From Diplodia intermedia (lineage: Eukaryota; Ascomycota; Dothideomycetes; Botryosphaeriales; Botryosphaeriaceae), in contig JAKEKT010000045.1 in the NCBI GenBank assembly GCA_021495925.1, positions 216,319-280,318 of the forward strand: 64,000 nt of DNA. The letters run 5' to 3'. The position numbers and the translations under genes were made by a program. The number at the start of each line of letters is the position of its first letter. The first letter of the stretch is position 1. Positions 11,311-23,379 of this stretch are shown piece by piece. Below the pieces are notes generated by a model. It made no database searches. It was not told where the DNA came from and was given only the letters and a program-made list of their open reading frames with translations.

Positions 11311-12294
11311 TCACATGGAACGCAAGGAATGGCTATACGAAGAGGCGAGTGACGTCCTCGGGAAAGCTGCGTTGGATAATACGAGTTTGTTGGCGAGGAG
11401 TGAGGAGGGGTGGTTGCAGTGAGATGGGATTGAAGTGATTGTGGCGTCTTCGGTGGCGTTTTCGGCCTAGACAGCGGAAAGCAAGCATATCTGCGCATCG
11501 GACTTAGGCCCTCTTGTTTGGAAAGCTTGGCTTGCACGGAGACTTGATGTCGTGTCGCCCGAGACTGAGTCGAGAGAGCAGGCGAGGCGGGCCGCTCCAG
11601 GCAACTGTTCTGCAGATCGCTCTGACGTGCATCGTCCATCTCGTGTACCTAATTCTCGCGCTGCCTCGTCACTGGATGGGAGTTTTGGATGCGATTGCCG
11701 GCGGAATCAATCTGATCTTGCAGAGTACCCGGGGACGCCAAGCCAAACACGCGCTGGCCATCCCCGCAACCAGACCACACCACCAGCCCCGACAGTGGCC
11801 AATGACAGCCGGCGCATGCTCGCTTGAAGCCTGCCGTGCTCGACACCAACCCCACCTGGCGGAAATTGGGGGCTCCGGAAACGCCAAGGCTCGCCTGTGC
11901 CGTGAAACATGGGGGCAAATTGCACGGAGCCGCGAGCGTCCACCAGTAGCGCGGACGGAAAGCTGCACCTCACTCTACGCGCGGGGCTTGGCAGGAGGCG
12001 GACCCCACTTGCTCTTCATGCGTTCTTCTGTTTCAGGCACACAACGGGAGGCTCGAAACCGTTTCGGCCCCCCGGTCGAGCCACGCCGGGCGAGTGGGCA
12101 TGATGCGGGCCGTGACTCCGCCTGTTTGCTGCGCTGCAATGTTTCAACTGAACCGCTTCCACGAATCGTCAGAGATCTGGTGCGATGCCAGCTGTGTATA
12201 TAGACGGGCGTGGCAGCCGTAATGCTCACCAGCAGCAGCCGCACCTTCTTTTCACCACCACTTCTCTTCCATCACCCACTCTTCCACCATCATC
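11311..12294. other. Intergenic region with pectate lyase promoter
   Basis: GC-rich sequence with several overlapping frames on both strands, none with a domain. A TATA box (tatatag, 12197-12203) lies 92 nt before the pectate lyase ATG, followed by a pyrimidine/CA-rich leader typical of highly expressed fungal genes. Confidence 0.45.
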
Positions 12295-13315
12295 ATGAAG
12301 TTTGTTTCCGGACTGGCCCTGGCGGCCCTCACGCACCTGGCGTGCGCCATCCCCATGGCTGAGAAGCGTGCCGCCGAGGCCACCCCCGTCGGCTACGCCT
12401 CGCAGAACGGCGGCGTGACGGGCGGTTCGGGCGGCACCACCACCACCGTCTCCTCGCTGCCCGAGATGACGGCTGCGCTGGAGAAGGGCGACGACACGGC
12501 CAAGGTCGTCTACATCTCCGGCAAGATCACCGGCGCCGAGAAGATCTACGTCGGCTCGAACAAGGTGCGTTGCCCTCTGCCTTCTCCTGCTCCACTGCTA
12601 ACCCGTGTCCCAGTCCATCCTCGGCGTCGACTCCAGCTCCGGCCTCGAGGGCATCGGCCTGCTCGTGCGCGACGCCACGAACGTCATCATCCGCAACCTG
12701 GCCATCTCCAAGGTCGAGGCCGACACGGGCGGCGACGCCATCGGCATCGACGGCTCGACCAACGTCTGGGTCGACCACTGCGACCTGTCCAGCGACCTGT
12801 CGGCGGACAAGGACTTCTACGACGGCCTGCTGGACATCTCGCACGGCTCCGACTACGTGACCGTGTCCAACGTCTACTTCCACGACCACCACAAGAACTC
12901 GCTCGTCGGCCACTCCGACTCCAACGCCGACGAGGACACGGGCAAGTTCCACGTCACCTACGCCAACAACTACTGGAGCAACGTCGGCTCGCGCTGCCCG
13001 CTCGTCCGCTTCGGCACCGTCCACGTCGTCAACAACTACTTCGAAGACGTGTCCGTGTCCGGCATCAACACCCGCATGGGCGCCCAGCTGCTCGTCGAGA
13101 ACAACGTCTTCGACAACGTCGTGCAGGCCCTCGTCTCGGTCGACTCCGACGAGGATGGCTACGCCGTCGCCCGCGGCAACGACTGGGGCACCTCCACCAA
13201 CGAGGCCCCCGAGGGCACCCTCACCGAGATGCCGTACACCTACACCGCCATTGAGGCGAGCGCCGTCAAGGCTGCTGTTGTCGGTGTGGCTGGCAACACC
13301 CTCACTGGCTTGTAA
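12295..13315 (+). CDS. Secreted pectate lyase, polysaccharide lyase family 1
   Basis: Exons 12295-12564 and 12614-13315 give 323 aa. Residues 1-18 are a signal peptide and a KR dibasic site follows at about 24-25. The rest is the parallel beta-helix pectate lyase fold. The WVDHC motif (about 142-146) is followed by an Asp-rich calcium region (FYDGLLDISHGSD), then HHKNSLVGHSD and RCPLVRFG (about 217-224), which carries the catalytic-arginine region of family PL1. The enzyme would cleave de-esterified polygalacturonate by beta-elimination outside the cell, a plant cell-wall-degrading role. Length and motif order match intact family members. The 49-bp intron has a GTGCGT donor and a GCTAAC branch point. 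Confidence 0.95.
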
Positions 13316-13931
13316 GCGGTCCTACCGTTGTAGGCTGCGGCGGCTGGCTTGCCCCCTTCTTTCGTGTATTGTACTTCGACGTAAATAAGATTTATTGCAA
13401 TCACTACCTTGCCGTGTTCAAACATGACCTTTCCAATGCTTCCTTGGGTGACTTTGGCGTGTCTTACACCACCCCCGCTTCTTCTTCCCGTGTGAATCCT
13501 CCATCAGCACTTTCTTACCTGCAGTGAATTCTCCCTCTATATACTTTTCTACATCTACGCGGGACATCCGCCTCTCAAATCACTTGTATATAGGACGTGC
13601 TCAAGCCTTCCCACTTATTAGGTATCTCGCAATTAGCTTAATAAGGAACCTCTTACCCTCCCCTTCGTCGCTCCACTCGACATTCCTCAGCACCCCTTTG
13701 ATAGACTGAGGGGCTGGAAATCGGAACGTGTAGCTAGAGCCGTAGTTCATTCTCCATGACTGACAGTAATACCATCTGACTGGCGCAAAACCCATCAATG
13801 CTCACTGATCCGAGTTACGCCGAGAGACAAGGCGCGGAAACAGCGGATGAAAGGATAGCCAATATACACAGGGTCTCCCCAATCCCACATCCCCCGCCAA
13901 CCCGAAAACGAGAAGAAGCACCAACCAAACC
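13316..13931. other. Convergent intergenic region
   Basis: Contains the 3' ends of the pectate lyase (plus) and the small secreted protein (minus). No gene is seen; short CT-rich and AT-rich patches only. Confidence 0.4.
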
Positions 13932-14303
13932 TCACTCGGCGCACATCACGCTCTTCCCGCCCGCAGCACCGTAGCAATTCCCACCCACAACAGCAACGTC
14001 CTGCGGCGCGCAAGCCGTCAGCAATCGCGCCTCCCTCCCGTCCACACGAACCCAAATCCCACTCACCTGAGCCGTAGTCTGGCAGCCAGCGTCAGAGTAG
14101 ACGACGCAACGCGGGCTGGCCCCGTCGAGCAGCACGCTGTTGAAATCGGCGGCGAGGCAGCCCGTCTCGCCCGCGAACTGCGCGTTGATGACGCTGGCGC
14201 CGCTGCAGTCTGCGCTGCCGAACGTCGTGACTTTTGCCCCGTTGGCGATGCCGAGGGAGATGAAGGCGAGGGCGGTGGAAGCGGGGGGAGTGGCGAGACG
14301 CAT
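13932..14303 (-). CDS. Small secreted cysteine-containing protein
   Basis: Two exons on the minus strand, 14303-14067 and 14000-13932, give 101 aa. The intron (14001-14066) has a consensus GTGAGT donor, a GCTGAC branch point and a CAG acceptor. It is 66 bp and open, so unspliced RNA would also translate. Residues 1-22 look like a signal peptide ending ANGA. The mature part is Ala/Gly/Val-rich with six cysteines (ADCSG, TGCLA, PRCVV, AGCQT, NCYG and VMCAE at the C-terminus). No enzyme domain is visible. Size and composition suit a secreted effector-like or cell-wall protein; the role is unknown. Confidence 0.65.
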   Translation of the reverse strand: MRLATPPASTALAFISLGIANGAKVTTFGSADCSGASVINAQFAGETGCLAADFNSVLLDGASPRCVVYSDAGCQTTAQVSGIWVRVDGREARLLTACAPQDVAVVGGNCYGAAGGKSVMCAE

Positions 14304-16572
14304 GGTTGGATGGGGACGGGGTGAGGGGGGTGTAGCGGGGTGTCGTTGCTGAAGGGCTTGAGCGGCGCTTGTGCGGTAGGTATGTACTTATAGGTTGGGT
14401 AGGTGCTGATCATGCCGTTGACGGCGGAAGGAATCGAGCCGAGTGGCTGTGCCATGTCGAAGGATTCGATCCGTGCTTCTGAAACTTTCTGCTCGTCTTG
14501 GCCGTTGTTGTTCCGAGCTTGGATGTGGGCTTGTAGCGCGCAGTGTGGTGTTCCTTCAGAGGGTTGCACCATCACACGCCCAAGGTTGAACGTTTCCAAG
14601 TATGTGTCGGTGCCACAGCGGCAGACCAAAGCGCTCTCGGTGTTCTGCGAGCGCATGAATACGATCCCGCACATGGGGTGGACTGTGTGGAGGAATAGTT
14701 TCTGTGGGGGCTGTTGGTTTGATCGACCGGCCAATCGGGAAACATGGAGAAAGCTGCTGCATAGTAAAGGGGTTTCCATTTCTCCAGTTACTTCTTGTTT
14801 CGAATCAAGCTCTCTGCCACACGGTCTACGAAAATGAATTCATACATAGTTTCGCGGAGCAGGCCTTGAGCAGCCAAATCGGAGTAAATTACTTATCCAT
14901 ACCTATCTACCATGTGTACAGCTTTTGTAGTGTTCACTGGTTAAATACGTCGCAAATTTAGTGTTTTAAGCCTCCTACGTGAACTGGGTCTGCATGAGGC
15001 TCCTTGGCCTGTGTGTCTGCCGGCCGTTGTATTTTGGGACGCGTATAGTGGGGCTTAGCGGGATCAGCACTACATCTCCTACGCCGGTCGAAGCATGCGC
15101 TTCTCGAACGATACTTAGTCCTTGGGAGAATTGCCATTAGCCCGCGCCGTTGTTCAGTGACGAAATCGGTTGAGCATTCGACCATCAATCCTCCCGCCTC
15201 AATTCCCGAGAGTACAACCTTCACTATACCCCAAAAACAGTAGCATTACACATGGACACGAGCACAAGCATCGCCTTGCATAAGTGACCGTCTAGAATTT
15301 TCGAGGTGTCAGTCATCCGTACCCTCTATCGCCACATACCATTGCCGGCACAGATTATTTGATTTTGATGGTGAAGCAGGATGATCGATTAGTGAAGGCT
15401 GCTGCTGGTGCTATATACCACCTGATAGCAAACTAAGCTAAATCTAATCGATCTATGAAGCAAACAACACGCCGCAGCCTTATAAAAGAGGCCCTGCCGA
15501 TTAGATTTTCATGTTGCTAACGGCCTCGAAGGCGTAGCGGTCCCACTTTCAAGTCGAGTCTCGCTCTAGACTTCTCCTTCCTCAAGTGGCCGCGGCGTCT
15601 TTTAAGTAGAGCCGAGAGACGAACCTTCGGCGTATGTCGTACGATAAAGGCAGCATTGCCCTGAATGGGCTGGATATCTTTTGTGCAAGTTATCTTCGCC
15701 AGAAACATCATTCCTACCAGACTTGTAGCTATGGGTTTAATCGCTATTTCTCGACCCAACCGAGCCAACCCTTCGCCACCAAGCGACCAACTGGATGCAG
15801 ATACAACAACTACTTCCCCAAGCCAATATGCAAAGAATAGTGACCAGAAAACCCCGAGTCTTCGGAGAATTCTCGGTTGACTGTAGAGCGCGTAGAAAAT
15901 TCAGCCGAGCTCTTTGTGGATCCAGACCTTCTTGTCTCAGCAATGATAGCGCATTAGCCGCGGGGTTAATCACTGATGGGAGGGCGAGACAGCAACGGCC
16001 AGCAAGCTTGCCACCGGTGGAGCTATGTAATCAGCCTGCATTTGCAGTTGTCGGACTAAGCATTAACAAAAAGACGAGCTTCCAGATTGGGAGGAAACGT
16101 TGTGAGACCGCCGGGGAGGGAGACAGATGACTGGCCACAGGAAGTGGGGCCGGAGATGGTTTCGAATGGGGAATAAGCAGCTGAGCCCTATCTTTCCGAA
16201 AGCAGGCAGAGCTTACCCGAAGGCAGCACACTGCCCTATCGTATTTCCTTTTTCGGTTCTACCTTGGACGGCCGGTCCGTCTTCACGTCGAAATCATTGA
16301 TTGTCTCCACTTCGTACGACAAACATCTGCGCTGGCCGTCAGCACCACGTTGAGCGACGAATGGCTTCATTTGTCTCTGGGGGCCAGAAGTCTGTTTCGC
16401 GATTCGAAGGATGCGTTGGAGCCACTTTTCCGATTTCAGCCCCCATCACCAGGGCAAAGTGATCCATTCAACACCCTGGACATGGACCAGCATGCAAAAG
16501 CATCACTCAAGCCGCGTAAGCGACTTCTTATCGGCAGGAAATAAAAGCACGACGTGGAACCGCAGAGTCGGA
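14304..16572. other. Long intergenic region
   Basis: No convincing gene. A hydrophobic minus-strand frame at 15737-15973 and a second at 15517-15768 could be remnants of a membrane protein, but no family is recognisable. The part at 15240-15500 is moderately AT-rich. The 3' end holds the promoter of the acyltransferase gene. Confidence 0.35.
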
Positions 16573-18248
16573 ATGCCAACCACAACGCCAAACCCGAAAA
16601 CCACCACAGGCATCATGGGCAAAGAAACATTCTGTATCCGGCCTCTGAGCCATGCAGATGGTCCGCAAACAGAAGTCTTCCAAATGAGCGACTTCGACTA
16701 CCTTGCTCCTCCCTTTTACACGATGCTGAGCCTCTGCTACAAACTGGACGAACAGCAGGACCGCGAGACGGTCGTGCAGAACTTAAGAGAGGGCTTGCAG
16801 ATCACGGTGGATCAGTACCGCATTGTGGCTGCAACGGTACTGACGGAGCCTACCACGGGCAAGCTGTCGGCCGTAAGGAAACGAGATGAAGGCGTCAACT
16901 TCACTATCAACATCATGGACGAGGCGGATGACTTCCCGGACTTTGACACACTAGACCAGGCAGACTTCACATTCGAGAAGATGGACGTCACAAAACTGTT
17001 CCCGGAGGAGATATCCAAGCGCATCACCAGCATGTTCCAGGACAGTTCGGATCCGCCAGCCATGGTTGTGCAGGCCAATTTCATCCGCGGTGGACTCATC
17101 CTGTGCCTTGCCTCTCACCACCGCATATCTGATGGTAAGCTCTTGACTCTTCGACGCGTTTCATTGAACTGACGACGAGATCCATAGGCACGGGAACGAA
17201 CCACTTCGTTGCTTATTGGGCCGCCAATTCGCGGGCTTTGAGCACCAAGACGGCCCTTCCCGCCTTCAACACTTCACGCCTCGATCGTGTTCCGCTGTGC
17301 TTCGATGGACCGCAGCCATCTGAGAAGCGCATGGCCGAGCTGAAGCAGGAAATCGGCTTCGTCCACCATGCTGGCGAAGGAGACAACCCACCGCCATCTG
17401 CAGAGCCCATTTCTCTCATCACGCTACACTTTTCAAAGACCAAGCTGGCCTCACTCAAAGCCGACGCTTCCCCCACTCCGCAGGATAACCACGGCCGAAG
17501 AGACTCCGCCGTATCCGCCAAAGATACCGCAAAACCGAGTCCCGCCGAAGACATCTCCGTCGGCGGCGGCACGAACACAGACACGCCCGCCGCCGTGCCA
17601 TGGATCTCCTCCTACGACGCCATCATCGCCACCATCTGGCGCGCCATGACACGCGCCCGCATGCCGGCCTTCCAGTCCCTCCCCTCGGGCCCACCAGCCA
17701 CATCCTCCCAACTCCACGCCGTCAACCTCCGCAGCGTCGCCGGCGTCCCCGAAAACTACTACGGCAACGTCATGGCCCTCCCCATACAAACCCTCCCCCT
17801 CAGCACGCTAACATCCTCCCCCTCCTCCCCCTCCTCCCCCGACCCCACCCTCGCAACCGTCGCATCCTCCATCCGCGCCGGCATAACGCGCTGCTCCACC
17901 CCGCGCATCGCCGCCGCGACGGCAGAGTGGATCGCCGGCACGCGCGACAAGAGCGCCATCACGGTCCCCAACCTCCTCGGGACGGGCCTGTACTGCACCA
18001 GCTGGCGCTCCATGACGTACTACGCCACCGCCAACTTTGGGTTCGGGACGCCGAACCGCGTGCGCCGCCCGCCGATTGTTGCGGACGGCGTCGCGTTCGT
18101 GTATCCCCAGCGCCCACGCGAGTGCGGTGCGGGCCCGGACGAGGGGGTTGATGTCGTGCTTGGGCTGGCGAGGGGGACGGCGGGGGCGTTTTTGAGGGAT
18201 GGGGAGTTGGGGAGGTATGCGAGGGTGGTGGAGGGGGGTGGCCTGTGA
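16573..18248 (+). CDS. BAHD/trichothecene 3-O-acetyltransferase-like acyltransferase
   Basis: Exons 16573-17134 and 17188-18248 give 540 aa; a second in-frame ATG at 16615 could be the start instead. The catalytic HxxxDG motif is formed across the splice (HHRISD|G, about residues 183-188). The C-terminal structural motif that is usually DFGWG reads NFGFG near 18035. Between the two halves lies a Ser/Pro-rich insertion, and the last third is also low in complexity. The transferase family (PF02458) moves acyl groups from acyl-CoA to hydroxyls or amines, and TRI101-like fungal members detoxify or decorate secondary metabolites. Whether the Asp-to-Asn change in the second motif reduces activity cannot be told from sequence. 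Confidence 0.8.
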
Positions 18249-19072
18249 AAGAAATAGGTTGTGGGTGGCTTGGGTAGCTTCTTTAACGTTTCGTAGTACT
18301 TATCGATGCTACTACCATGACATTTATTTGCAGCTTAAGGTTCTGGTCTCCACTTTCATGTGTACCTATGGAGCCCGGCAGTGTGTATGGCCACTGTTCT
18401 TCCTCGACGAACTTTGAGCCAATCGTGGGAGGGAAGAATCATTCTCTTCGATGTGCCAAGGAAAATTGAGACGGAAGGCAAAATGCTTAATTCAACGTGA
18501 TCGGAGAAGGGACGAATATAACCACGAGTGAGACGGCATCTCCCCTACAGTGTTAGGCACTTTTTCCCTCATTTCTCATCTTTGGGGGCCATTATAACTA
18601 TCATTACGCCGGGGGATGAGGGGCCTACGTCACGAAACAGTGCCCCATGCTTCAAGCCACATGGCACCCCCCGGCCGAGTATTTACAGTGCCGTTCATAC
18701 TGTATACAGGCCGATCCGGTCATTATTCCTCAGGTCTGGAATCTCGGGTCACGGAGCAAGTACAGAAGCCCGGCCGCTGTTTTCGTCAAAATTTCTGTCC
18801 AACATTCCGGAAACACCAAGATGCAAAGCCTCTCCAAAGGACCAGGAGCCAGGATCTTTTCGTCGCAGAACTGCCAAGCCCCCCTTTGCTGACAGGATCC
18901 CATTTATCCCCACATCCACAACGTGGCTTGCGGTAGCGCTGACATGTAAGATCCCACAAACGTCGCAACCTCCCGCCCACGTTCGACCGCGCTCCAAAAC
19001 CTCCCCGCGACGACGACCCGACCCACGCCATCTCGACGAAAAAAGAAAGAAGAAAAACCACACACACCAACA
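18249..19072. other. Intergenic region with promoter of the sulfotransferase-fold gene
   Basis: No gene is recognised. The last 120 bases are a C/A-rich leader leading to the ATG at 19073. Confidence 0.4.
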
Positions 19073-19936
19073 ATGGCCCCGCAACACGCCTCCCCGCCCG
19101 CCGCCGCAGAAGACACGCCCTTCCGCGTCATCTGCGCCGGCCTCTCGCGCACGGGCACCGTCTCGCTCTGCACCGCGCTGTCCCAGCTCCTCGCCGGCCC
19201 CGTCTTCCACGGCGGCATGCAGATGCTACACGGCGGCGCCACACAGCAGGAGCTAATGCTATCTCTCTGCCGACAAGACCCCCTCCGCAGCGCCGCCGAC
19301 CGCGCACGCACCCAGCACCTCCTCGCGCAACTGACAACCGGCTACGTCGCCGCCGCCGACATGCCGCTGAACATGTTCGTCGGCGAGCTACTCGAGCTAT
19401 ACCCGGACGCCACGGTCATCGTGTCGACGCGCGAGAAGGGCGCGTGGGTCAAGAGCTGGGGCCCGGTGGCGGGTCTGGCGCGGACGTGGTGGTTCGCGGC
19501 GCTGTTCTGGCCGCTGCCGCACGCGCGGCGGTTCCCCGCCATCGTGGCGGCGCTGGGGGACCGCATGCACGGCGTCGACGCGCGCGACGGGACGCGGCGG
19601 GGCGAGCGGGCGCTGTATCCGCGCATGTGGGACGTCAGGGGCGATGCGGGGGCGCTGTATGGCGCGCAGTATGATGGCCATGCGGAGTACCTGCGTCGGA
19701 CGGTGCCGGCGGGGAGGTTGCGGTTTTTTGATGTTGGGGATGGGTGGGGGCCGTTGTGTGAGATGCTGGGCGTGGAGGTGCCCGAGGGGCCGTTTCCGCA
19801 TGAGAATGATTGGGAGAGTATTCAGGCGTCGGTGAAGGGGCTGGTTGTGCAGGGGGTCGTGGCGTGGGCGGTTCTGGTGGCTGGTGTGGCTGTTTTTGTG
19901 GGCGTGTTGGTGAATCGGTACGGGGCCATCTGGTGA
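19073..19936 (+). CDS. P-loop sulfotransferase-family protein with C-terminal membrane anchor
   Basis: A single exon encodes 287 aa. A 5'-phosphosulfate-binding-type loop, GLSRTGTVSL (residues 23-32), opens the domain, as in the fungal Sulfotransfer_4-like family. The conserved V-I-V-S-T-R-E/K and W segment (about 118-132) and the F-P-H-E-N-D segment follow. Residues about 258-281 form one hydrophobic helix with a short C-terminal tail, a common ending in this fungal family. True sulfotransferase activity has rarely been shown for this branch, so the substrate and even the reaction are uncertain. The gene is complete, with the first ATG after a long CA-rich leader. Confidence 0.75.
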   Translation: MAPQHASPPAAAEDTPFRVICAGLSRTGTVSLCTALSQLLAGPVFHGGMQMLHGGATQQELMLSLCRQDPLRSAADRARTQHLLAQLTTGYVAAADMPLNMFVGELLELYPDATVIVSTREKGAWVKSWGPVAGLARTWWFAALFWPLPHARRFPAIVAALGDRMHGVDARDGTRRGERALYPRMWDVRGDAGALYGAQYDGHAEYLRRTVPAGRLRFFDVGDGWGPLCEMLGVEVPEGPFPHENDWESIQASVKGLVVQGVVAWAVLVAGVAVFVGVLVNRYGAIW

Positions 19937-20551
19937 GCTCTACGTGTAACGACGCAGGATGGAAGCAATGTGTAAGGGAGGAAGACGTCAGCAGCGCCTT
20001 CTACAATTCGGCTCATGAACCAACTGCAATCCTCACCCTGTTTTCCATGCCATCAGACAGAAGTGTTCTTTTGGACTACATGTCGCCGATGGCGCGTTTA
20101 CCACCTTGTTGCAATCCCTCAGAGCATCCCAATGTTTTTTCTTGCTACCTATTGTCCTTGATAGAGCCATGGTAGTTCTGTCAATGAGACTGTTTCCTGT
20201 CGCGAACATCGCCATAGAAGAGAGGGAAGCAGAGCCCATGATCCCTGATACATTCATATCAAACGGCACCGACCTAGACAGTCGAAGACCAGGCAGTAGG
20301 GTACCGGGTACATGCCACCCCGGAGCGGAGTTAAGAGCCGTTCCGCTATGATTTAAAAGGTAGAATCCTTCTTTCCCATGGGTCTTAAGCTTGCAACACG
20401 GACTTTGCTAACACCCGGACACGGCCGGCGTTAAGGGGTGCTAAATCCGTCCCCTCTCGCTGGAGATATAGTCGTGGTGACCCGAGGAACAATCACAGAA
20501 ACCAATTCCTCATTGCCCACTGTCATCTACAATCCCGCTCTCCTTCACACC
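19937..20551. other. Intergenic region
   Basis: No gene is seen. The region holds the 3' end of the upstream gene and the promoter of the following SDR gene; the CACC context at 20548-20551 favours the ATG at 20552. Confidence 0.4.
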
Positions 20552-21493
20552 ATGGCAAAGCAACGCATCTTCATGACCGGCGGCAGCGGCTACGTCGGCT
20601 CCGCCGTCGCCCAACTCGCCATCTCCCGCGGCCACCAAGTCCACGCCCTATCCCGCTCCGACAGCAGCGACGCCAAACTGCGCGCGCTGGGCGCCATCCC
20701 CGTCCGGGGCGACCTGCGCGCCCTCGCCGTCCTCCGCCAGCAGAGCGCCGCCGCCGACGCCGTCCTGCACCTCGCCGACACCCTCGTGAACGACTTCACC
20801 CAGGACTACGCCAACGTCGTGCGCACCGACGCGGCCGCCGTCGACGCCATCAGCGCCGGCCTCGCGGGCTCCAACAAGCCCCTCGTCGTCACATCGGGGT
20901 CGCTGGTGGTGGCTGCGACTGGCGCCGAGACGCGAGAGGACGACCCGCTGTGGGAGACGCCGCTGAACGACCGCATCGCCTGCGAGCGCCACGCCCTGGC
21001 CCAGTGCGGCAAGGGGATCGCCGTCTCCGCCGTTCGTCTGGCGCCCTTCGTCTACGGCCGTGGTGGCAGCGGCGTTAGGCTGTTCATGACTATGTTCGCC
21101 AATGCCGGCACGGCTATGTATGTTGACAACGGCGACGTCGTGACCTCCGCAGTCCACGTCGACGATGCCGCCGAGCTGTATCTCCTGGCGGCTGAGAAGG
21201 CGCAGCCCGGTGAGGCTTTTAACGGTGTCTCGGGCCATGTGAAGATGCGCGACTTGACTGAGGCCGTGGGAGAGGTGCTCCGGGTCCCCGTGCGGTCGGT
21301 GGCTTTGGCCGATGCGGAGGCGCAGTGGGGCGGATTTTTTGCCCGCTTCCTCAGCACGGAGAATTGGTCGTCGGGCGCGAAAGCTGAGAGGGAGCTGGGC
21401 TGGGCGCCGAAGGGGTTGAGCATCATCGATGAGGTGAAGACTGGTTCGTATGTCGCTGTCGCTGAGGAGGTGAGGAAGTCTGCTGCTGCCTGA
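20552..21493 (+). CDS. NAD(P)-dependent extended SDR (epimerase/reductase family)
   Basis: A single exon encodes 313 aa. It opens with a glycine-rich Rossmann motif, GGSGYVGSA (residues 10-18), with R/S-R-S at the end of strand 2, suggesting NADP. Later blocks include a strand-4 V-L-H-L-A-D segment, T-S-G-S (about 114), R-L-A-P-F-V-Y-G (about 165) and a V-H-V-D-D-A-A segment (about 209), all typical of extended SDRs related to dihydroflavonol reductases and NAD-dependent epimerases. The usual YxxxK pair is not obvious near residue 145: the sequence there reads NDRIACERHAL. The family is therefore clear but catalysis is not. No pathway partner adjoins it. Confidence 0.8.
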   Translation: MAKQRIFMTGGSGYVGSAVAQLAISRGHQVHALSRSDSSDAKLRALGAIPVRGDLRALAVLRQQSAAADAVLHLADTLVNDFTQDYANVVRTDAAAVDAISAGLAGSNKPLVVTSGSLVVAATGAETREDDPLWETPLNDRIACERHALAQCGKGIAVSAVRLAPFVYGRGGSGVRLFMTMFANAGTAMYVDNGDVVTSAVHVDDAAELYLLAAEKAQPGEAFNGVSGHVKMRDLTEAVGEVLRVPVRSVALADAEAQWGGFFARFLSTENWSSGAKAERELGWAPKGLSIIDEVKTGSYVAVAEEVRKSAAA

Positions 21494-23379
21494 TGCGTTT
21501 CTCTCTTGCTACTTTTTTTGGGTTTGGAATTAGCAACAGATAAATAGAAAGCCAGGCCTTGCCATGGGCTGAGATGAATGCTGCGGAATTTACTACCGGC
21601 TTTTCCGGCTCTATCAGTCGAAAAGAATGACTTTGCCAACACGAGCTCCGAATTCGATGTAATCGTCTACGGCTCAACTTCGAACGATCCAAAGTGCGAA
21701 GCTTGGTCGCCATGTGGCGTTGGTCTCGCCACAAAGCCATATCGGTAGGTATTCCGCCAGCCCATACTCCAAGTCATACAGGAGCTAACAGAGCACTCAG
21801 GCGGTATCCAAATCTAAGGCCTGGGTTCAAGCGACACTGACAACCAAGCAGAATTGTAGAGTTCGGGAACAGTAAAAGGGCTTGGACTCGAGTTTCATCG
21901 CCGCATCACCTCGTACTACGGCAGGCTTGAGCTTCTCGAGGAATTTGTCGAGCAAGAAATCAAGGACGCATCTATGTGGAAGTTTGTTGGAATATACGCA
22001 GAATAGCTTAGTCAGCGAGGAGCAGGGTATATAGGCCGGCCCCGGGTCGCCTCCCCCCCGCTCCTCATGCCAATACAACATCACCTCACCAAACACCTCA
22101 AATTCCAACAAAGTTTAAGTCGGACGTGGCTGAAAAGATGAAAAACAAAACAGCACTTTGCAACGAATCGCGCTTGTCAACGGCCAAGTTCTTTCTGTCC
22201 GCGTCGGTTGTCATGGAGGCGCTTTCCAGGTTCCCGGGCCAATCAACGACAGGCCTTCGTCGAAGCATTCTACGTCTACTGGCCGCCGCAGGAGGGTCAA
22301 CAACGGTCGGGCGTGAAGCATCCAGTGTCTATAGCGAAAGCCTCGCAGGCATGCGAGCAAATACGACGTATCTGCAGTTCAATATTACTAATAAACCCTA
22401 CCACATCCCAATGACCCGTCAAGCGGCACACTGCGGCATCTCCTTCGAACCACTTGGAGAGCCTGGCCAGGGCGATGCTCATCTCCAAGCGTATTCGTTC
22501 CGCATTCCATTGAGAAGGTAACACACCTTGAGCCGCCCGAGGGGAAAGAACTATACACGCTGTTCTTAGTTCCAGCCATCCTCGCTGGACTGGACTGCAT
22601 GCATCCTTATAAACACTATTTCCCTTGTAGTCATGGCCAACCCAGAGGCTCCTCGCACATACTTGGACGCGCACGTGGCATTACCAACTTTAGAGCGACC
22701 GGGGATGTGCACTATACCTACTCCAGATACCCCCTTTAGTCACGGCATCGCTTGGCCTATTTATCAGTAGTGGGATGGGTTTTTCTACGAAACTGATTGG
22801 TGCCCTTGCCAGCTTGCACCGCAAATCCTCGCCCCAACACAACTAGGCTGATCGGTGTATTTGACAAAAGTCACACCGAGTAATGCCGCGACTGCCGGGG
22901 TGTAACTGAATTTGTGTGGCGACGAGTCAGTTTGGTAGAACCACGCTGCGGGCCTTACTTCCACAACTCTCGGCTCACCTCTGCCCGCTGCTCCCGCACG
23001 CGGCCGAGTCACCCAGACCTCCAAGCTTTTTCGACGGCGTGTTCACGATAGACATGTCTATAGCACGATCGACTGCAGCATGTACGAGCCAAACCGAGCC
23101 CGCTGTCATGTATTCGGCGGAGGCCAACATTGTCCGTGCGTTGCGATCGCACCAACACCCGCCACAATTGGTCGGGCGGCAACAGCAACTGCCGGTGCTT
23201 GGCCCGAATGGCGACCGTTCACCGTTCGTGTTTGAACACGCGTATGATTTGCTCCTGGTGGCCGCAACAGGAGCTGCAGCCCGGGTCCCCGCGTTCTTCG
23301 CCCTACCGCCGGGCCCGCCCTCCTCCTTTAAGTTTTCTTTTAGTGCCTTCGCTTGTCACCATGCACTCTGCACCTCACG
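21494..23379. other. Long intergenic region
   Basis: No convincing gene. Frames at 22126-22521 and 22916-23407 lack domains and overlap frames on the other strand. The 3' end is the promoter of the membrane protein gene. Confidence 0.4.

Noticed and set aside
14063..14779. 238-codon minus-strand frame overlapping the small secreted protein gene
   Set aside because: Different frame from the spliced gene; low-complexity Pro/Ser composition and no domain.
15517..15973. Hydrophobic minus-strand frames
   Set aside because: Could be a membrane-protein remnant, but no family block, start or splice site could be read.
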